This document shows, in pieces, positions 12,579-25,732 of a stretch of 64,000 nt of DNA; the stretch's first letter is position 1; each line of letters starts with the position of its first letter. The notes under the pieces are model-generated. The model was not told the origin of the DNA. It made no database searches and worked only from the letters and a program-made list of their open reading frames with translations. The position numbers were made by a program, and so were the translations under genes. The stretch is from Arctopsyche grandis (Eukaryota > Arthropoda > Insecta > Trichoptera > Hydropsychidae). The stretch lies in NCBI RefSeq assembly GCF_051622035.1, contig NC_135365.1:14426001-14490000 (forward strand), read 5' to 3'.

Positions 12579-13471
12579 TTAACCCTTTGAATGCTGAAAA
12601 ACGCTGATCGGCGTTTTGCCAACAAGTCCAAGAGCCTGAAATACGCCGATAGGCGTTGTATTTTGAGTATGTAAAAAAAAACAAGAATACTACCCCCTAA
12701 GCCTTTCCAGGTAGCATTGAACATGGGTCGTGTAATCCGTGTCAATGTTTATAAAGACTGGTTTACAACGGAATATCTGAATTTATAACCATAGCAGAAT
12801 TTCCCGGTGGAAATCCCTAACTGCTGAGTATTTTAGATTGTGGCTTGGCATTTAGATTGTGAGCATTACATTTTAACAACAATGAAGAAGGTGGAACTAG
12901 TTTTAGAAAAATACATTCATTATTACACTTCTTTTCTTTATTTTATACTAGTGGTTTTATCTGCCTTCGCTCGGTATTTGTAATAGAAACCGCTTAAACA
13001 TGACTAATCTAATAGTAAACATTTTAATAAATTTATTTGAATAGTTTTATTTTATATAAATTTATTTGAATACTCATTTATTTTTTTTATTAAATTGACT
13101 CACGAACAAACAAACATATATCGAAATTATATGTATACCAGAATCCGGCGGCCTTAGAATCCTTTGAATCCAAAAAAATCTAATCGGTGCCTATGAATCG
13201 AAAATAAATAAATCGAATGTGTTGTCTACGAAACAACCAACCAAGGTTACATATTTGCAAAGTCTCTTTCGAAATTATATATTAGATTGTTGCAAGATAT
13301 ATTAGAGAGTCTAAACACACCTTCTTAAAACTCGAAATTCTCGGCGGTAGTCATCGAGGTTTTTATAACTGCTTTCTATTGGATTTCTAAATAATTCTAG
13401 TTGGAAATGTTGGCGAAATTTTCAGCGTGGCGGGCTTTTAACAGAAAAGACGTCAGCACTCAAAGGGTTAA
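12579..13471. mobile_element. piggyBac-like non-autonomous element
   Basis: TTAA duplications flank ends CCCTTTGAATGCTGA and, inverted, TCAGCACTCAAAGGG, with about 885 bp between. Subterminal CGCTGATCGGCG and CGCCGATAGGCG repeats lie at the left. No transposase frame was recognised. The ends belong to the same CCCTTTG family as the elements at 7711, 45197 and 57067 but differ just inside. Confidence 0.7.
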
Positions 13472-16400
13472 TAGATAGTAAATGAAATACTTATACTCAA
13501 ATTGTCTGTTTTATCAATCAATTGCCATTTTCACATATTTGAACCAAGGCAAAATAAATTGTTCATTAAATTTAATATTGAAATTTTTCAGCATAAATCT
13601 TAATGTAAGCGACTTTATACTAAACAAATATTCCTTCACTCAAATGTACGTACATTTTTGTCCTTGACTGATTCAGATAATAACTGTTTCATATAATTTG
13701 TATTATAATTGATCCGATATAGCCACCGAATGTGTTTAGCTGTGTGTCGTATTAAAATGAAGTATTTCCCATTAAATTTAAAACAATGTGTCATAAAATG
13801 GTCACCATATTTACACTCCACACCTATACAGTAGTTTAGTGCTGTTCGCAGAAATAAACCGTAGATTCTATGATTAACAATGCATTGCTAATATACAATA
13901 TTTACATACATACTTGTATAGATAATAACTTGCATTCACTTAGCATGCAATAATTAGTTGCTATAAAAATCTGCGATTTACTTTTGTGACCAGCTGTAAT
14001 ATCTACAATCTTTATTATATCAATTATCATACAATTTTCGATGTTCATATTATTATAATATATTATATAGATCAGAATAACAATTAATTCAAATGGAAAC
14101 TTATGAAATGCTCGAATGTGGAAATTTTTTAATGTAGGGCAGTACTAAAAATTCTTATTAATTCTAATTAAATCTATTCGAAAGGCTGATCTTAAATAAA
14201 ATGCCGTTCCGTTAGAGCCGGGCCACGCCGGGTTATTGGTGACTTTGTTGCGCGACCAGTTCAAATGTATGCGGTTGTATGGAGCATGCCACTCTGAGCA
14301 ACTCACTGGTTGCCCAAGCAATAAAATCAATCACCCGACCAGCAAGATCGGTCTGGTCTCCACAAAGGCAGGTAGCAGAGCCCAATTTCTGCGATCAGCG
14401 TGGCTAATCCGGCACGTCTATTGTTTGTTCACACATGAACCTTTCTCGCTACTTGTACAGGTTGAAACGTTACAATACCAATTTTCGAGTAGAAACGTTT
14501 TATTGTGACAAACTTTAACGCTTTCCCATTTATCGAAATATTCTGAAAACATGCATCTCTTCGTTGATTTAACGTTGCTGTTTGGAACGGATTGAAAGGA
14601 GTACTAGTTAGAATTGATATTTTAAGTGAAATAAAATTGGCCAATCTTATTTTAGTGATACTTAATTTAATAATGTCTGGATCTCACAAATGCTTAGATG
14701 AGTTGCCTCATTATAAAAAATTGTATTTATTGCAAATAAAAACGCAGATTTCCATTTCAATCAATTGTTGTATACAATGAAACTGCACCAAAAAATTAAG
14801 TCATATTTTGCATATAAAAACCCTGTATATATTTACATATATACATATATGTAAATATATCCTGTATATATTTACATATATGTAAATATATACAGGACTT
14901 TTTTTTGAGAAAAAAAAAGTGCCGGAACTCACTTCTTGTCATGTTTTTTTATTGGAAAAGATTATATTCAAACTATATTATATAGAATATTCGTTTGAAA
15001 CATAAAAAAATGCTAAGAAAAAAGGTTTCGGAACGCCGTTCCACTGTGTTATGGGAAAAAAAGCCATGTATATATTATACATATATATATAATTGGTTTG
15101 AACGGCGTTTCATTGTATATTAAACGAAAGTTTTACGGTATGTTTTAGAATGGATGTCGCCAAACTTGTGTACCATATTTTTGTTTTTTGTTGCATGTCA
15201 TTGCAGGACGGAAACAGTGCATGCCTTCTCTAGCTGACGTAATGCTGTTAATCGGGAAAACTTGTAACAAAAGAGTGCGACTAACTGACGGTATCGCCGC
15301 AGAAGATCGTTACAACAGAAACACACTGCATTTCGATGGCTGAGTCTTTCTTCTATTTAAAACCAAACATTTTTGTAACAGAGCACGTAAAACTATAGCA
15401 TATAATTTATACATTAGATTGTTCAACTAAAAATAAATCACACACTTATCGACAGTTGTGATAAGTCGGTAGCCCGTAGAAAAACTTGTCACTAGATTAT
15501 ATAATATACGGCACAAAATGGGAATAGCCAAAGCTTTTTTTCACATAAATTGATCTCGTACGTTGTTAAAAACATTGTGATATTTTGAATTATTATTGTT
15601 TTTTATTTAACTGTTTACATTTTTTTTTATAGTTTAAATCTTTTGTTTTTTTTTTATCAATAAATATTTGTACAACTTCCCTTTGCTTTAATTCCGGAAA
15701 AATCTTACTATCAATTTGAAACTTATCAAAATATTTTCATCCCTTTACTCAAATAGAATTATTGGAACATTCTGTTTCCTTCTCATTGAAATAACCTATT
15801 TTCAACAAGCAAATAAATAACTCGAGATCCGATGAGAAATAATAAGGTGGAGCTGCATATAATCATATTCATTTGAATGCAAGTTTTTCTTATTTTCGCC
15901 GCTTACTAGTGAATGCTTTTATTTTGCTTTATTTATACTTGGCAGCCATTAGAAATATCATTTAGTGAATATTCGATGTATTTTTTAAAATTGAACTATT
16001 TTTCTTCTAGCGTAGCTTCTATTGCGATGAAAATCGTTACGTTTTATTATTAAATATAAAATAATACATACATAGATTATATTTCTGTACTAGATATTTT
16101 TATTTACCTACGTCAGAGATTGATTCCAGTATTCGTCGAAATTTTAACTTCAAGCAGATTTATGGCGCTTTATTATCGGCAACATTTTACAATGATCATT
16201 GTGTTGAATGAGTTTTATTTTATTTTTTTAAGTCAATTACATTCTACATATATATGGAAGTCCTTTTTAAAATTTATAAACGCCAGGGTAAACTTGAATA
16301 TAGTATATAAAGATATTTTGAAGTATTAATTGCTTTAAATTTATAATGTTATCTTATGTAACTCGTATAGATATATGTACTTTAGAACTTGACAACTATA

Positions 16401-18627
16401 ATGGTCCTTCACGAGAAGATTCTCAGCATATATATGTATGATAAATACAGCTTTTGTTTATATTATACGAGTATATGTACTTTAATGCAATCCTCGAAGG
16501 AGCTATCTTAAATGTTGTATTTTATTTTTATTAATTAATAAAAAATCTAAAAAACAAAGTTTTATTCAATAATACAACCAAAAAAAAACAACACATTTTT
16601 TTCTAAATTTCCTTTATTATTTTTTTTTTATATTGTTTCTAGACAAAGTCGTTTTCTTTTTTTTTTGACACAAAATTATGTTTAACTTACATTTATTAAA
16701 TGACCACCATATCTTTTTGTAAAAATACAAAAATGTACACATGAACCAGGCGGTCTATATAAATTATAAAAATACTAACGGTCATTCTCAAGTGATAGTT
16801 CGCGAGTCACATCCAAAACGCATAACTATCCAAAAGGTGCGTTTCGAATTCACCCTCGGAACATCATAATTTCGATAAATCGATAAATAAATAATATTTT
16901 GATGTATATCAAACGTAAATGCAATTGTATATAAACAATGAATTGATGAACATTTAAGGTTAAAATCGTTATATTATTGTTTACTGGTTAGAGACACATT
17001 TAATTTCATTATTTTCTAGGTATAGGTAAAATGGGATGAGCATGAACTTACTTGTTAACAATAATTACACTATAATCAGGTGTTTTTCCTGAAAGTTTAT
17101 GGCATTCATAATGGCCTATTTAAATAAACAAACGTAAACTACTCCTAATAACGAGAAACTAAGTATGAAGAAAACAACACCTACATATTTTACTTTGAAG
17201 TTCGAGATAAATAATTCAAACCAACAGCTTCTCGATATTAAAAGCAATATCATGAGTGTGTTTAAATAGTCATTAGTTTATGAAAACTATTAACTATTTT
17301 CCTTACATAAAAAATAAAAAATATATATAGACAATTCCAGATGCCAATAATATATTTTGTGATGCAATATTTCAGGAAAAATGTTTCAAAGTCTCGACAC
17401 GTTCTTCTCATTTTTCCCGTTGTTTTAATTTTATGGAATATTTCAAAATTTTACGAATTCGATAGCTTTTGCAAACAAACATACATTACAATTATAGTAT
17501 TATCTTATAAATAACGCATGAAAATAATGATTATTTTTAAAATGATAAAATGGGCTCTAATTACATTTATTATGTATTCGAATAGCATCTGAATTTGTTT
17601 TTTATGTGTTGATATACTTGAAATATGACAAACAATAAATGCGACGAAGCATATACACATCAATTCTTACGCTACTAAAATTAAATTGTAAAACGGTGTT
17701 ACAATTTACAATAAAAGCTGCAATAGTGATCAAAAATCACTTCACCTGCAATACTTAATGAATAACAATTGTTCTAAGTACACAGGTTTTTTTGCCTAAA
17801 ACGCTTAAATTAGTGAACGAATATTACTGAGATTCTAACGACTAGTTAATGAGGAATCTATTTTCCTACATAGTTAGGCCATTAAAGAATTTTTGGCAAA
17901 ATAATAATCAAAATAAAAAAAATCCTCCCCCATTTACACTTCACTCGAATGATGTTTTCGAACAAACTTTCAACAATACAAAAAGTAGGTTTTGACCTAA
18001 TAATAAAAAAGGTAAAATAGCTCATGGATGCCATTTATTTTTGAAATATCCCATAGAATATCAACACAATTATCATATAGTCACAACCTACACTTATATT
18101 GGATTATTCACAAATACAAAATCGATATGAATTTCAAAATATATATATGCGTATCATATAAAAAAATAACGCACATCCGTATGACTTACGAAATGTTGTA
18201 ATCGAATAAAAGCATTACAAAAGTCATTAAAAAAAATACAACTAAACTTCATACTGACTTACACTAATCTGCAACTCAAAAGCTTAAAAAACTAATAGTA
18301 TTTCATAAATTGTCGGTCAAACATAAAAAAATATTGCGCTTAAAATAGAAAGAAATTTTGTATATGCAATTTGTGCATAACAATTTATATTTCAATATAC
18401 ATACACTAAAAACAATTATATATATATAAACAAAAGTATATATAAAAAAAAAACCTCTTATCAATACCCGAGAACATTTTGAATGCTCACGGGAATACAT
18501 GAAGTCTAAAAGGATCAAATAATAAAAATGATGATCTGAACTAGTAATTAGTCATTCTTCCTACTAGTATTATTTCATCGTCTTACAATAAATCATAGTG
18601 TTTATTAAATAAAATTTAATAACTTAG
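13472..18627. other. Long gene-poor AT-rich region
   Basis: No conserved gene was recognised over 5 kb on either strand. A GC-richer island at about 14200-14480 has open frames but no known domain. Palindromic AT sequence lies at 14820-14896, and near-palindromic GAACGCCGTTCCA-type copies at about 15031 and 15103. The right end (about 18400-18627) probably includes the 3' UTR of the SWIB gene. Confidence 0.5.
14815..14897. repeat. Tandem/palindromic AT repeat
   Basis: CTGTATATATTTACATATAT units occur twice and are followed by their inverted form ending TATACAG. The segment can fold on itself almost entirely. Confidence 0.7.
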
Positions 18628-20703
18628 TTAATCACGGAAATGTGACTTCAGATATTTCATCATGCCGAATGTGCGAAAGCGTTTGGTGCCAATCACTTTC
18701 ATCAGGTCCTCATCGCATATTGCAAATTGCTTATTGTTAGGATCGTACAAATTTCTCTCCTTAATGAGAGCCCACATTTTCTTGACAACTTCATGACGCG
18801 CCATCGATTCCTTACCCATAAGACTAGCTAGCTGTGGAGACAGTTTATAGGCTCTTGTATATCCACCGCCACCTTTGCCTCGGCCCTGAAATTACACACG
18901 TACATTTTAATTGTGTAATAAGAAAATTGTTGATATATATACATATATACATTTTAAAAAAATACTTACGGCACCGGCAGCAGCACCTCCTTTCTTGCCT
19001 TTACCCTTTCCCCAATCACTGTCAGAATCTGAATCAGATCCTTTTCCCTTCTTTTTGGGTGGTGCTTTTTTCTTTGGGACTGGCTTTTTGGCAGGGTATG
19101 AATCATCATCAGATTCATTGGACTCCTCTTCCTGATCGCTTTCTTCGTCTGAACTTGAATCACCTTTACTTTTCTTGGCATTCTTTTTCGCACTAGCAGG
19201 AGGTGCTGGTCTCTTAACAGCTTTTTTTTTATTGTTCTCTTCATCCTTTAACAAAACAACATAAATTTAATATATTTAATGACAAATACTAATAAAATTC
19301 AATCACCAATCAATAAGGCTTACTTCATCAGTACCATCTTCTTCAGATTGATAATCATCAGAGCTATCCTCTCTGGAATTCACGTATTCCTTTACTAACT
19401 CGTTGATTTCATCCTTTCTGTTGAGGAGACTCTCTCCATAGTGCTCTTCTAACTGTTGTCGTACTTTCTTTGCTGATGTTGTCGACAGCTCTACGTCTTT
19501 TAATGTGACTGAAAAGACAAATATATGTAGCAAAGATTTTTGAACACGCAGAGTGCTCGGGAATTATCTAACTGTATAGAGCACTTGCCCTTTGGCAGGC
19601 CTGATGGATAGACATTAAATAAAAGCCGGTTTATCTAATCCACGCCGATATTAATTAATATGATTTATTTATTACTAGCTGAACCCTGCATGCGTTGCAA
19701 TGCCACAATAACGCATGCAATTCCCGTTCCCATTTTTCGGAACAACGCAGGCAGCGAACACCCAGGTCGCGACGCGAAAACATTTGAAATTATAGCGAAT
19801 GACACTCATTCCCGATTTTCCCGTAATTTTTTAACAGTAATCTTCCCGTGATTTCATGCATACAACAAATCCTGAAAGTTCCATCGTAATCGCTTCAGTG
19901 GCTTAGGAGCCTATTCGAGACACACACACACAGACATTCATTTTTATATATATAATAGAGATTTCAAGATATAAATATGAGTTTGATCAACTTAGTTTTT
20001 GAAAAGTCCACTAAAAATGTACCGATGCAATGAATAAAATTTTAAGAAATTTCTTGATGATATGATTTACTTTTCAGATACTTGTTTGTTGATGGCAAAA
20101 AGTATATACCTAATAAATGGGTCTTCGACATTTCTAAGTCGTGAAAAATATTTCTCAAAATCCAAACCACTATATATTACTTCCAAAATGGAAATCAAAC
20201 TACAAATCACGCTTGGAAAATAGTGGTGAAATAAAGCGAATTTTTTTTTTTTATCTCTTACAACGAAAAACGTTTTGACAGCAGTGAGACTACATAACCT
20301 CAAAACGCCGCATATGAAAGATGGCAACACCGATCAAAAATGAGCACGAATTGACGCGGCGGAAAGGGTGTTTTCACCCTTAAGCTTGACGTGCAAAGCT
20401 TTTATTGCAATTGTTCCCTCAAACCCAGACAAATGATTCGATGGCACAACAGTAGATACAATGCAACTTCAATGAATGCTCATTCGACCGGCGGCGAAAA
20501 AATTGCCGGCCGGCGAGGCGCATCTATACAATGGCGACTGCACTGAGAAAGATGCTCCAGTAGGTGGAGGTGGGTGAGGGTGTACATCAGCACATGATTC
20601 CACAGAAATGGAACGAACGAGGGGTGGGTGAGTTATGGGCGAGCAAATGCAATGCAATACCTTTGATCTGCTGTCTGAGTTCATCCTTGGTGACGGCGGC
20701 CAT
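18628..20703 (-). CDS. DEK_C and SWIB/MDM2 domain chromatin protein (UAF30-like)
   Basis: Probable nuclear chromatin or transcription factor resembling upstream activation factor subunit UAF30/spp27. Exons in coding order: 20703-20661, 19508-19324, 19245-18970 and 18885-18628; phases agree and give 253 residues. Residues 1-62 form a DEK C-terminal-type helical domain (MAAVTKDELRQQI through NELVKEYV). An acidic Ser/Asp-rich and Lys/Pro-rich linker follows, with repeats of SDSD and PKKK. The C-terminus from about residue 178 is a SWIB domain: YKLSPQLASLMG, MWALIKERNLYDPNNK and FGMMKYLKSHF. The DEK_C plus SWIB pairing is the UAF30 architecture. The start ATG directly precedes the conserved DEK_C helix. 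The 5' side has a GAGTTG/GAGTCG hexamer repeat. Confidence 0.88.
19664..19966 (+). mobile_element. 3' end of a RTE-like non-LTR retrotransposon or derived SINE
   Basis: It starts TACTAGCTGAACCCTGC and ends with CCTGAAAGTTCCATCG, then GCTTCAGTGGCTTAGGAG, then CACACACACACAGACATTC and a TATATA tail. This arrangement is typical of insect RTE-type 3' ends. It lies in the first intron of the SWIB gene. No reverse transcriptase is present. Confidence 0.5.
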
Positions 20704-20738
20704 GTCTGCGCTCAAGTTGGAGCTGATGCTGCAGCGGG

Positions 20739-20806
20739 AGCGGGAGTTGGAGCACGAGTTGGAGTTGGAGTTGGAGTCGGAGTCGGAGTCGGAGCCGGAG
20801 CCTGGT
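20739..20806. repeat. GGAGTT/GGAGTC hexamer microsatellite
   Basis: About ten imperfect copies of a GAG-rich hexamer, just upstream of the SWIB-gene start codon, probably in its 5' UTR or promoter. The glutamate-rich frame it creates on the plus strand is unlikely to be coding. Confidence 0.7.
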
Positions 20807-20883
20807 CGAGCTAGTGGCGATGTTACTTTCGTACTGAACTATCTCTATTGTCGCTATTTCCTATTAGCTATTTGCTAGGAGGG

Positions 20884-22229
20884 CCGCACGCGTTGCTCTA
20901 CTGCGGTGACGCGCGACGCCGACAACAAAATCGGCACGCTTTCCGCCACACACACGCATCCACTATTTATTTTCCTGAATGTGTTTTCAATTTTAATGCT
21001 TTTTAAAATGTAGATTATACGTGACACACTTCATTTACTAGTCGTTTGAAATAAAAAATACAATAATGCCTATTTATGGAAAAATTATATAGTGAACAGG
21101 AACACCCCGAAAGACATAAAAGGTTTTCGATAGTTTCACAGGCAGGATCAAACTTGAGCGAAAAGCAGGTGCAAAGCATTCGGGCCCCATGCATGAAAAA
21201 GGCTCCAAGGAGGAAAATGAAAAAGGTGGATTTATAGAACTGAAATTTTAAAGAATTGTGTAGGTACTCACGTATTGCAATGGATGTTATTAAAAAAAAA
21301 TACTTACAATGCTTACCTGAGGTTTGATTTTTAAGGCCCAAATTTTTTGTCGTCTGTCTGGAAAACACTGGCCCTCGTCATAAGACTCTTATTTATAAAA
21401 TCTCAATTGCCCCCTACCTGAAATGTGTAACTTTTCTTCCATAGCCTGTAGATTTATAAATAGCAGAAAATATTGATGAATATTTTTCTAAAAAAAATTA
21501 AAAATATATGAAAACTAAAATTGCTTTAAAGGCTTGGGATACTAAAATAACGGAATGGATACTGGTTGTAAAATTTTTGTAATTTACAGAATGATGAATG
21601 TTGTAGACTGCACTTTTATATTTTCTCACTTCTGAGGTCGTTTACCTATATACGTATCAACAGTCCTCAATTCTAACCAAGAGTGATGATAATTTTTAAT
21701 AACGGATCTGACAATTGTTTGCTCAAATGTTTGTATGTATACTAATTTAAAGTACGAAATTCACTATCGTATATTACATTTACGCCAAGAAACATAACTG
21801 TACAACAGCACCAAGATTCACTCCTTAAAAAATATATAAAACAATTGATGTTGTTTAAGAATTAAGAATGCGTATACTAAAATTTTTTTTAATGTATAAA
21901 ATTATAAAACAAGTCTGAATATAAAAACATTTTTTTTTGTTATAACATACATAAAAAGAATTAGACAAATAAAAAAGGATCAATATACATATGTAGCGTA
22001 TTTGAGGTTCAAACTGCATAGCAGTTTACAGGCAACTATTTTATTTGACTTGAGTACGTAATAATTAAAGAGCGGACCCAGAGCGCGCTGTTAATTGTTC
22101 ACATGTTGTAAATGCATTGTTAAAGGTTTTCTGAACCTTTTTTACAAAGCATTTACAATAATGGAACAATAGACGGCGCGCTTCCGGTCCTACCTCTAGT
22201 AATAATATAACAATACAAAATTACGTATA
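20884..22229. other. Intergenic, no gene seen
   Basis: AT-rich sequence between the SWIB gene promoter and the B4GALT7 3' flank. Short open frames here have no recognisable domain. Confidence 0.5.
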
Positions 22230-22450
22230 AAGGTCTGTTCATACCTATCCAGCACGACCCGTATCCTGCAAGTGTCATGCAAGTGCGGATAGTATTCTTT
22301 GGTACATTCTACATGGTCGCGCATGAATGCGTAAGTGCGCATGCGCGAATGGAGTATGAATACGTCCATATAATGTACTAAAGAATACTATTCGCACTTG
22401 CATGACACCTGCAAGATACGGGGCGTGCTGAATAGGTATGAACAGACCTT
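22230..22450. mobile_element. MITE with long inverted repeats
   Basis: AAGGTCTGTTCATACCTATC at the left is matched by its inverse at the right. The pairing continues through CAGCACG..CC.GTATC.TGCA and CAAGTGCG, giving arms of more than 60 bp around a loop near 22340. No transposase. Target duplication is unclear. Confidence 0.75.
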
Positions 22451-22907
22451 AAATGTGTCACATTATGTAATACACCTTACAAATAAAATACAATACAAAA
22501 ATGTAAAATTAGTATATAAAATAATAAATTAATATAATATACTAATTCGAGAGACTAGAAACATAATATTAGCACAAAACGTTCACAATTACAATCAGTC
22601 AACAAACATTATTCAAATACATACATAAAAATATTAAAAAATACAACTATGTACTCAAAATAAATATCTTTTCAATGACAATTTAACTATTTCGAGTTGA
22701 CTTTATCTACATAGAATATTTAAAATTTTTGATACATAATAAATATCAAATCTTATTTTGATACAAATACATATGAATGTTGTACTTAATAACTTGCTCA
22801 AATCAATATCACAAGAAAACTGCTCCATACGATTCTAAAAAAATGGAAGTCCATATACCATTTCCAATGTTTGTACACAATTTATTATCTTATTTACTTC
22901 AATGTCA

Positions 22908-23995
22908 TCATGATTTTCCTTTGATCGGTTTTTTTACATTTTTTGATTCAGTATTTTGAGTACATTCACACCAAGGCGTGAAACTTTTATCACATGAAAG
23001 TTGAACATTGAGAATTGTTACAGAAACACCATCGATGACCAGTTTTTGTTCACTAGCTAACGTGTATTCGACATTGTGAAGGCCAGTATCACGATCTCGC
23101 CTTTTAGTAGCTTCTCGTTGATTGAAACATTTTGCAGTGTCTCTCTTCCTATGAAGTCTATCGTGAATGTGCCTACAAAAAATACAAGATAAATTAAACC
23201 ATGCATATAAACAAAAATACAGTACTTGCAATTTAGCAGAACAGTACCTAAAAGTATTCGTTTGATCGGTTGAAATGTTAATAGGTCTAGAAACTTCGAG
23301 TTTAGCTTCTTTTAAGCGTACGTAGAATTCGTCATCTTCTAAACCCCATCCCCAATATTTATTAGACATCCCGTCGACCAGTTCAAAATGATCTCGGTTT
23401 ACGAGCAGAATCCCTCCGACGAACGTAGGATAATGGTACCTCGGGTGTAAATTAGGACTGGCAACATGAAACGGACCGTGTTTCGGATAACCATAGTGGA
23501 GATTTGGATTCAGCGGGAGCAGGTCAACGTCGTGCATGGCTATGTAATCATGATTATGTCTAGTTTGTAAAAATCCCACGTTGATTAACGACGCTCTGTT
23601 GAATCGAAAACTGTCGACTTGATTGACAATATATATATCGAAGTTTATCCTTTGCTGTCTGAGATATTTGTTCATATACGGTGCGAAAATCATCAACTCG
23701 TCGAATCTATCTCTAAATGGCACTAAAACAGCTAGTCTATGACTATTGGTCGGTAGATATGTATTTTCTATGGTATCAAAGTCTCGCTTTTCGTCGACGT
23801 TGCAACTGCAAGTATCTGAAAATTAGGAATATTAATTGAGGTTAGAATTGCGATTGCCAATGAAATATGTGTGCTGAAAAGAAGGTGGCTCTGACCGGGC
23901 GGCACAAGATAACATGCGGCGAAGCAAGTGAGTAAGAGCGATACTAAAGCCAGCCCAGAGATCGCCAGCAGCGGAGAGCATCCGCGACGGCGCAT
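22908..23995 (-). CDS. B4GALT7: Xylosylprotein 4-beta-galactosyltransferase (galactosyltransferase I)
   Basis: Adds the first galactose to xylose in the tetrasaccharide linker of heparan and chondroitin sulfate proteoglycans, in the Golgi. Exons in coding order: 23995-23896, 23815-23248 and 23172-22908; phases agree and give 310 residues. MRRRGCSPLL precedes a membrane anchor at about residues 8-29, the type II Golgi layout. RLAVLVPFRDRF begins the catalytic domain at about 60. The metal-binding DVD is at 129-131 and WGWGLEDDE, the donor/acceptor motif, at 188-196. GPFHVASP and FRHIHD are also conserved. Intron 2 is a multiple of three and stop-free, so it reads through, but the GT/AG borders and family alignment show it is an intron. 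A nested pair of LTRs begins about 150 bp upstream of the start. Confidence 0.95.
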
Positions 23996-24148
23996 CTCGC
24001 TCGGCTCGGCTCGCCCACTGACAGCTGACACTTCCTCAACTATCGATACCACTTTGGTCGTAACGTATACCTACACAACCAATACACTAATTCTATTATA
24101 TTTTGTTATGGCTTGTATTTACACATTTTAGTCTATTTTTGTCAGTAT

Positions 24149-25332
24149 TGTTGCGTACGGGTGGGTGGAGGATCCAAGTAAAAGGCCAACAGTCGTTTCA
24201 CAGCATTTATTGATGATTCAGGAGATACACGCACGGTCACTGCTCCGTCCAGAATGACATGATATCGCTTACGTACCGCCTTATAAGGGGTAGATCTCTC
24301 AGGACGTCTAATCTGTTTACCTACTGTATAGTCACGTATTCGGATATGTATTCCCACGGTATGAGAAGTGCAATCATTGTTTAGCTTTCATGCACTTAGC
24401 TTGTCGCTAATCCCTAAAACCACTTACACCGGTCTCACGGTCTCTCAGGACGTCTAATCTGTTTACCTACTGTATTGTTCAGACTCCAGGGATGTTCAAC
24501 TCGAGAGCACCCCGGAAGTCGGTTTCGTAGAAGCTCGTGGTAAGCGTGGGCGGGGCTGGTTTCCTCCAAGGGATCTACAGGTCGTCGTCTGCGGTCTGGT
24601 CTCTGCTGCTGTCGGCTCGGCTCGATGTATATCTCTCTCTCTCTCGTACAGTGTGCGTAAGTGAGGGTGATACGGGACAAAGGCGGGAAAGTGAATAGTA
24701 ATGAAAACAGGTTGTAATTCTGTTTGTATGGTGACTGTATTTTATATATATATAAATACAGAGAATAAGCAGGGGGGGGGGGAGTCCGTCGTGAAATTAG
24801 CGCGCACGTGTTCGAGAGGTTATGATAACTTCACTCCTCACGTGACTACGTGATCTGACTTCGACGAAGAAAGACCAGGATTTCCTCACTACTCACCGGA
24901 CGTATACTGAAGCTGTACTTCCAGTATCGTCTGCCGATCCAGGCTGAGCTGATCGGGACTCGGTGGTGGGAACAAACTCGGTAGCGAACAGAGATGTTCA
25001 CTCGACCGAAGCGGAAAACGAATAGAAGGCGGGGACGCGCGCTCGGCGCCGATCTCCCTCCAAAACGGCTCCTTTGGTCATAACGCCACGAAAGCTGACC
25101 ATGAAGACTTGGTCGGAACATGTATAGTCACGTATTCGGATATGTATTCCCACGGTATGAGAAGTGCAATCATTGTTTCATGCACTTAGCTTGTCGCTAA
25201 TCCTTAAAACCCACTTATACCAGTCGCACGGTATGCATTTAGTTAATCCGTTAACAGATATCCGTTACAGATAATCTTTGAACGGTCACAGTCTCTGGGA
25301 TTCTATTCGCTTAATCCGCGGCGTACGTTACA
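24149..25332 (-). mobile_element. Solo LTR, interrupted by a second LTR
   Basis: It begins TGTTGCGTACGG and ends CGTACGTTACA, with inverted TG...CA ends. The 4-bp target duplication GTAT flanks both sides (24145-24148 and 25333-25336). On the minus strand its 3' end (AATAAATGCTGTGAA, TTGGCCTTT, TTGGATCCT, TACGCAACA) matches the solo LTR at 55334-55583. It contains a tandem duplication of about 150 bp. The second unit is broken by the insertion at 24476-25120. Without that insert and its duplicated site it is about 534 bp. No internal retroelement genes remain. Confidence 0.8.
24476..25120. mobile_element. Nested solo LTR inside the 24149-25332 LTR
   Basis: It starts TGTTCAGACTCC, ends GGTCGGAACA and is flanked by an exact 5-bp duplication TGTAT (24471-24475 and 25121-25125). 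The uninterrupted target is visible in the neighbouring repeat unit, as CCTACTGTATAGTCACG at about 24318. It contains a G9 run near 24772 and a TATATA-rich stretch near 24740. Length 645 bp; no coding sequence. Confidence 0.8.
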
Positions 25333-25336
25333 GTAT

Positions 25337-25730
25337 TATAATATGAAAGGTCAGTATATATAAATAAAAAATTTAGTAAAAAAATAGGTCAAATAAAAAA
25401 TAAAAATAAAATAAAAAAAATATAATAAAAGGCCAGTGTTTATATTAAATGGTCAGTATTAATATAAAATGGTAAGTTTTATTTTGATGAATGGCCAGTA
25501 TTACTTTTCGGTTGTGTTGTGTTAGGCACATATGTATTCAAATAGTTGAGAGATTAGTAAATCGACAGGTGAGAGAAGAGATCCTGCGGAATATCAGCAT
25601 GCTTCAGCTATCTCTAACGAAGGAAATATTTGAACAGGCTATCCATTTATTTATTTATAAATGGAGATAAAGGAATCAGACTCAATTCATAACTTAAATG
25701 ATCTCTCAATGGTTTTCAACGGTAAACGGA
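25337..25730. other. AT-rich intergenic DNA with short GGTCAGT-type repeats
   Basis: Loose repeats of GGTCAGTAT/GGCCAGTGTT separated by A/T runs occupy about 25345-25505. No gene seen. Confidence 0.4.
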
Positions 25731-25732
25731 CT

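Noticed and set aside
14236-14508. 90-codon frame in a GC-richer island
   Set aside because: No known domain, overlapping frames on the other strand and no splice context; probably repeat-derived.
20564-20878. Glu-rich 104-codon frame
   Set aside because: Created by the GAG-rich hexamer repeat in front of the SWIB gene.
23173-23247. Stop-free read-through joining two B4GALT7 exons
   Set aside because: Good GT...TTTGTAG borders and family alignment (TFR|HIHD) show it is a 75-bp intron.
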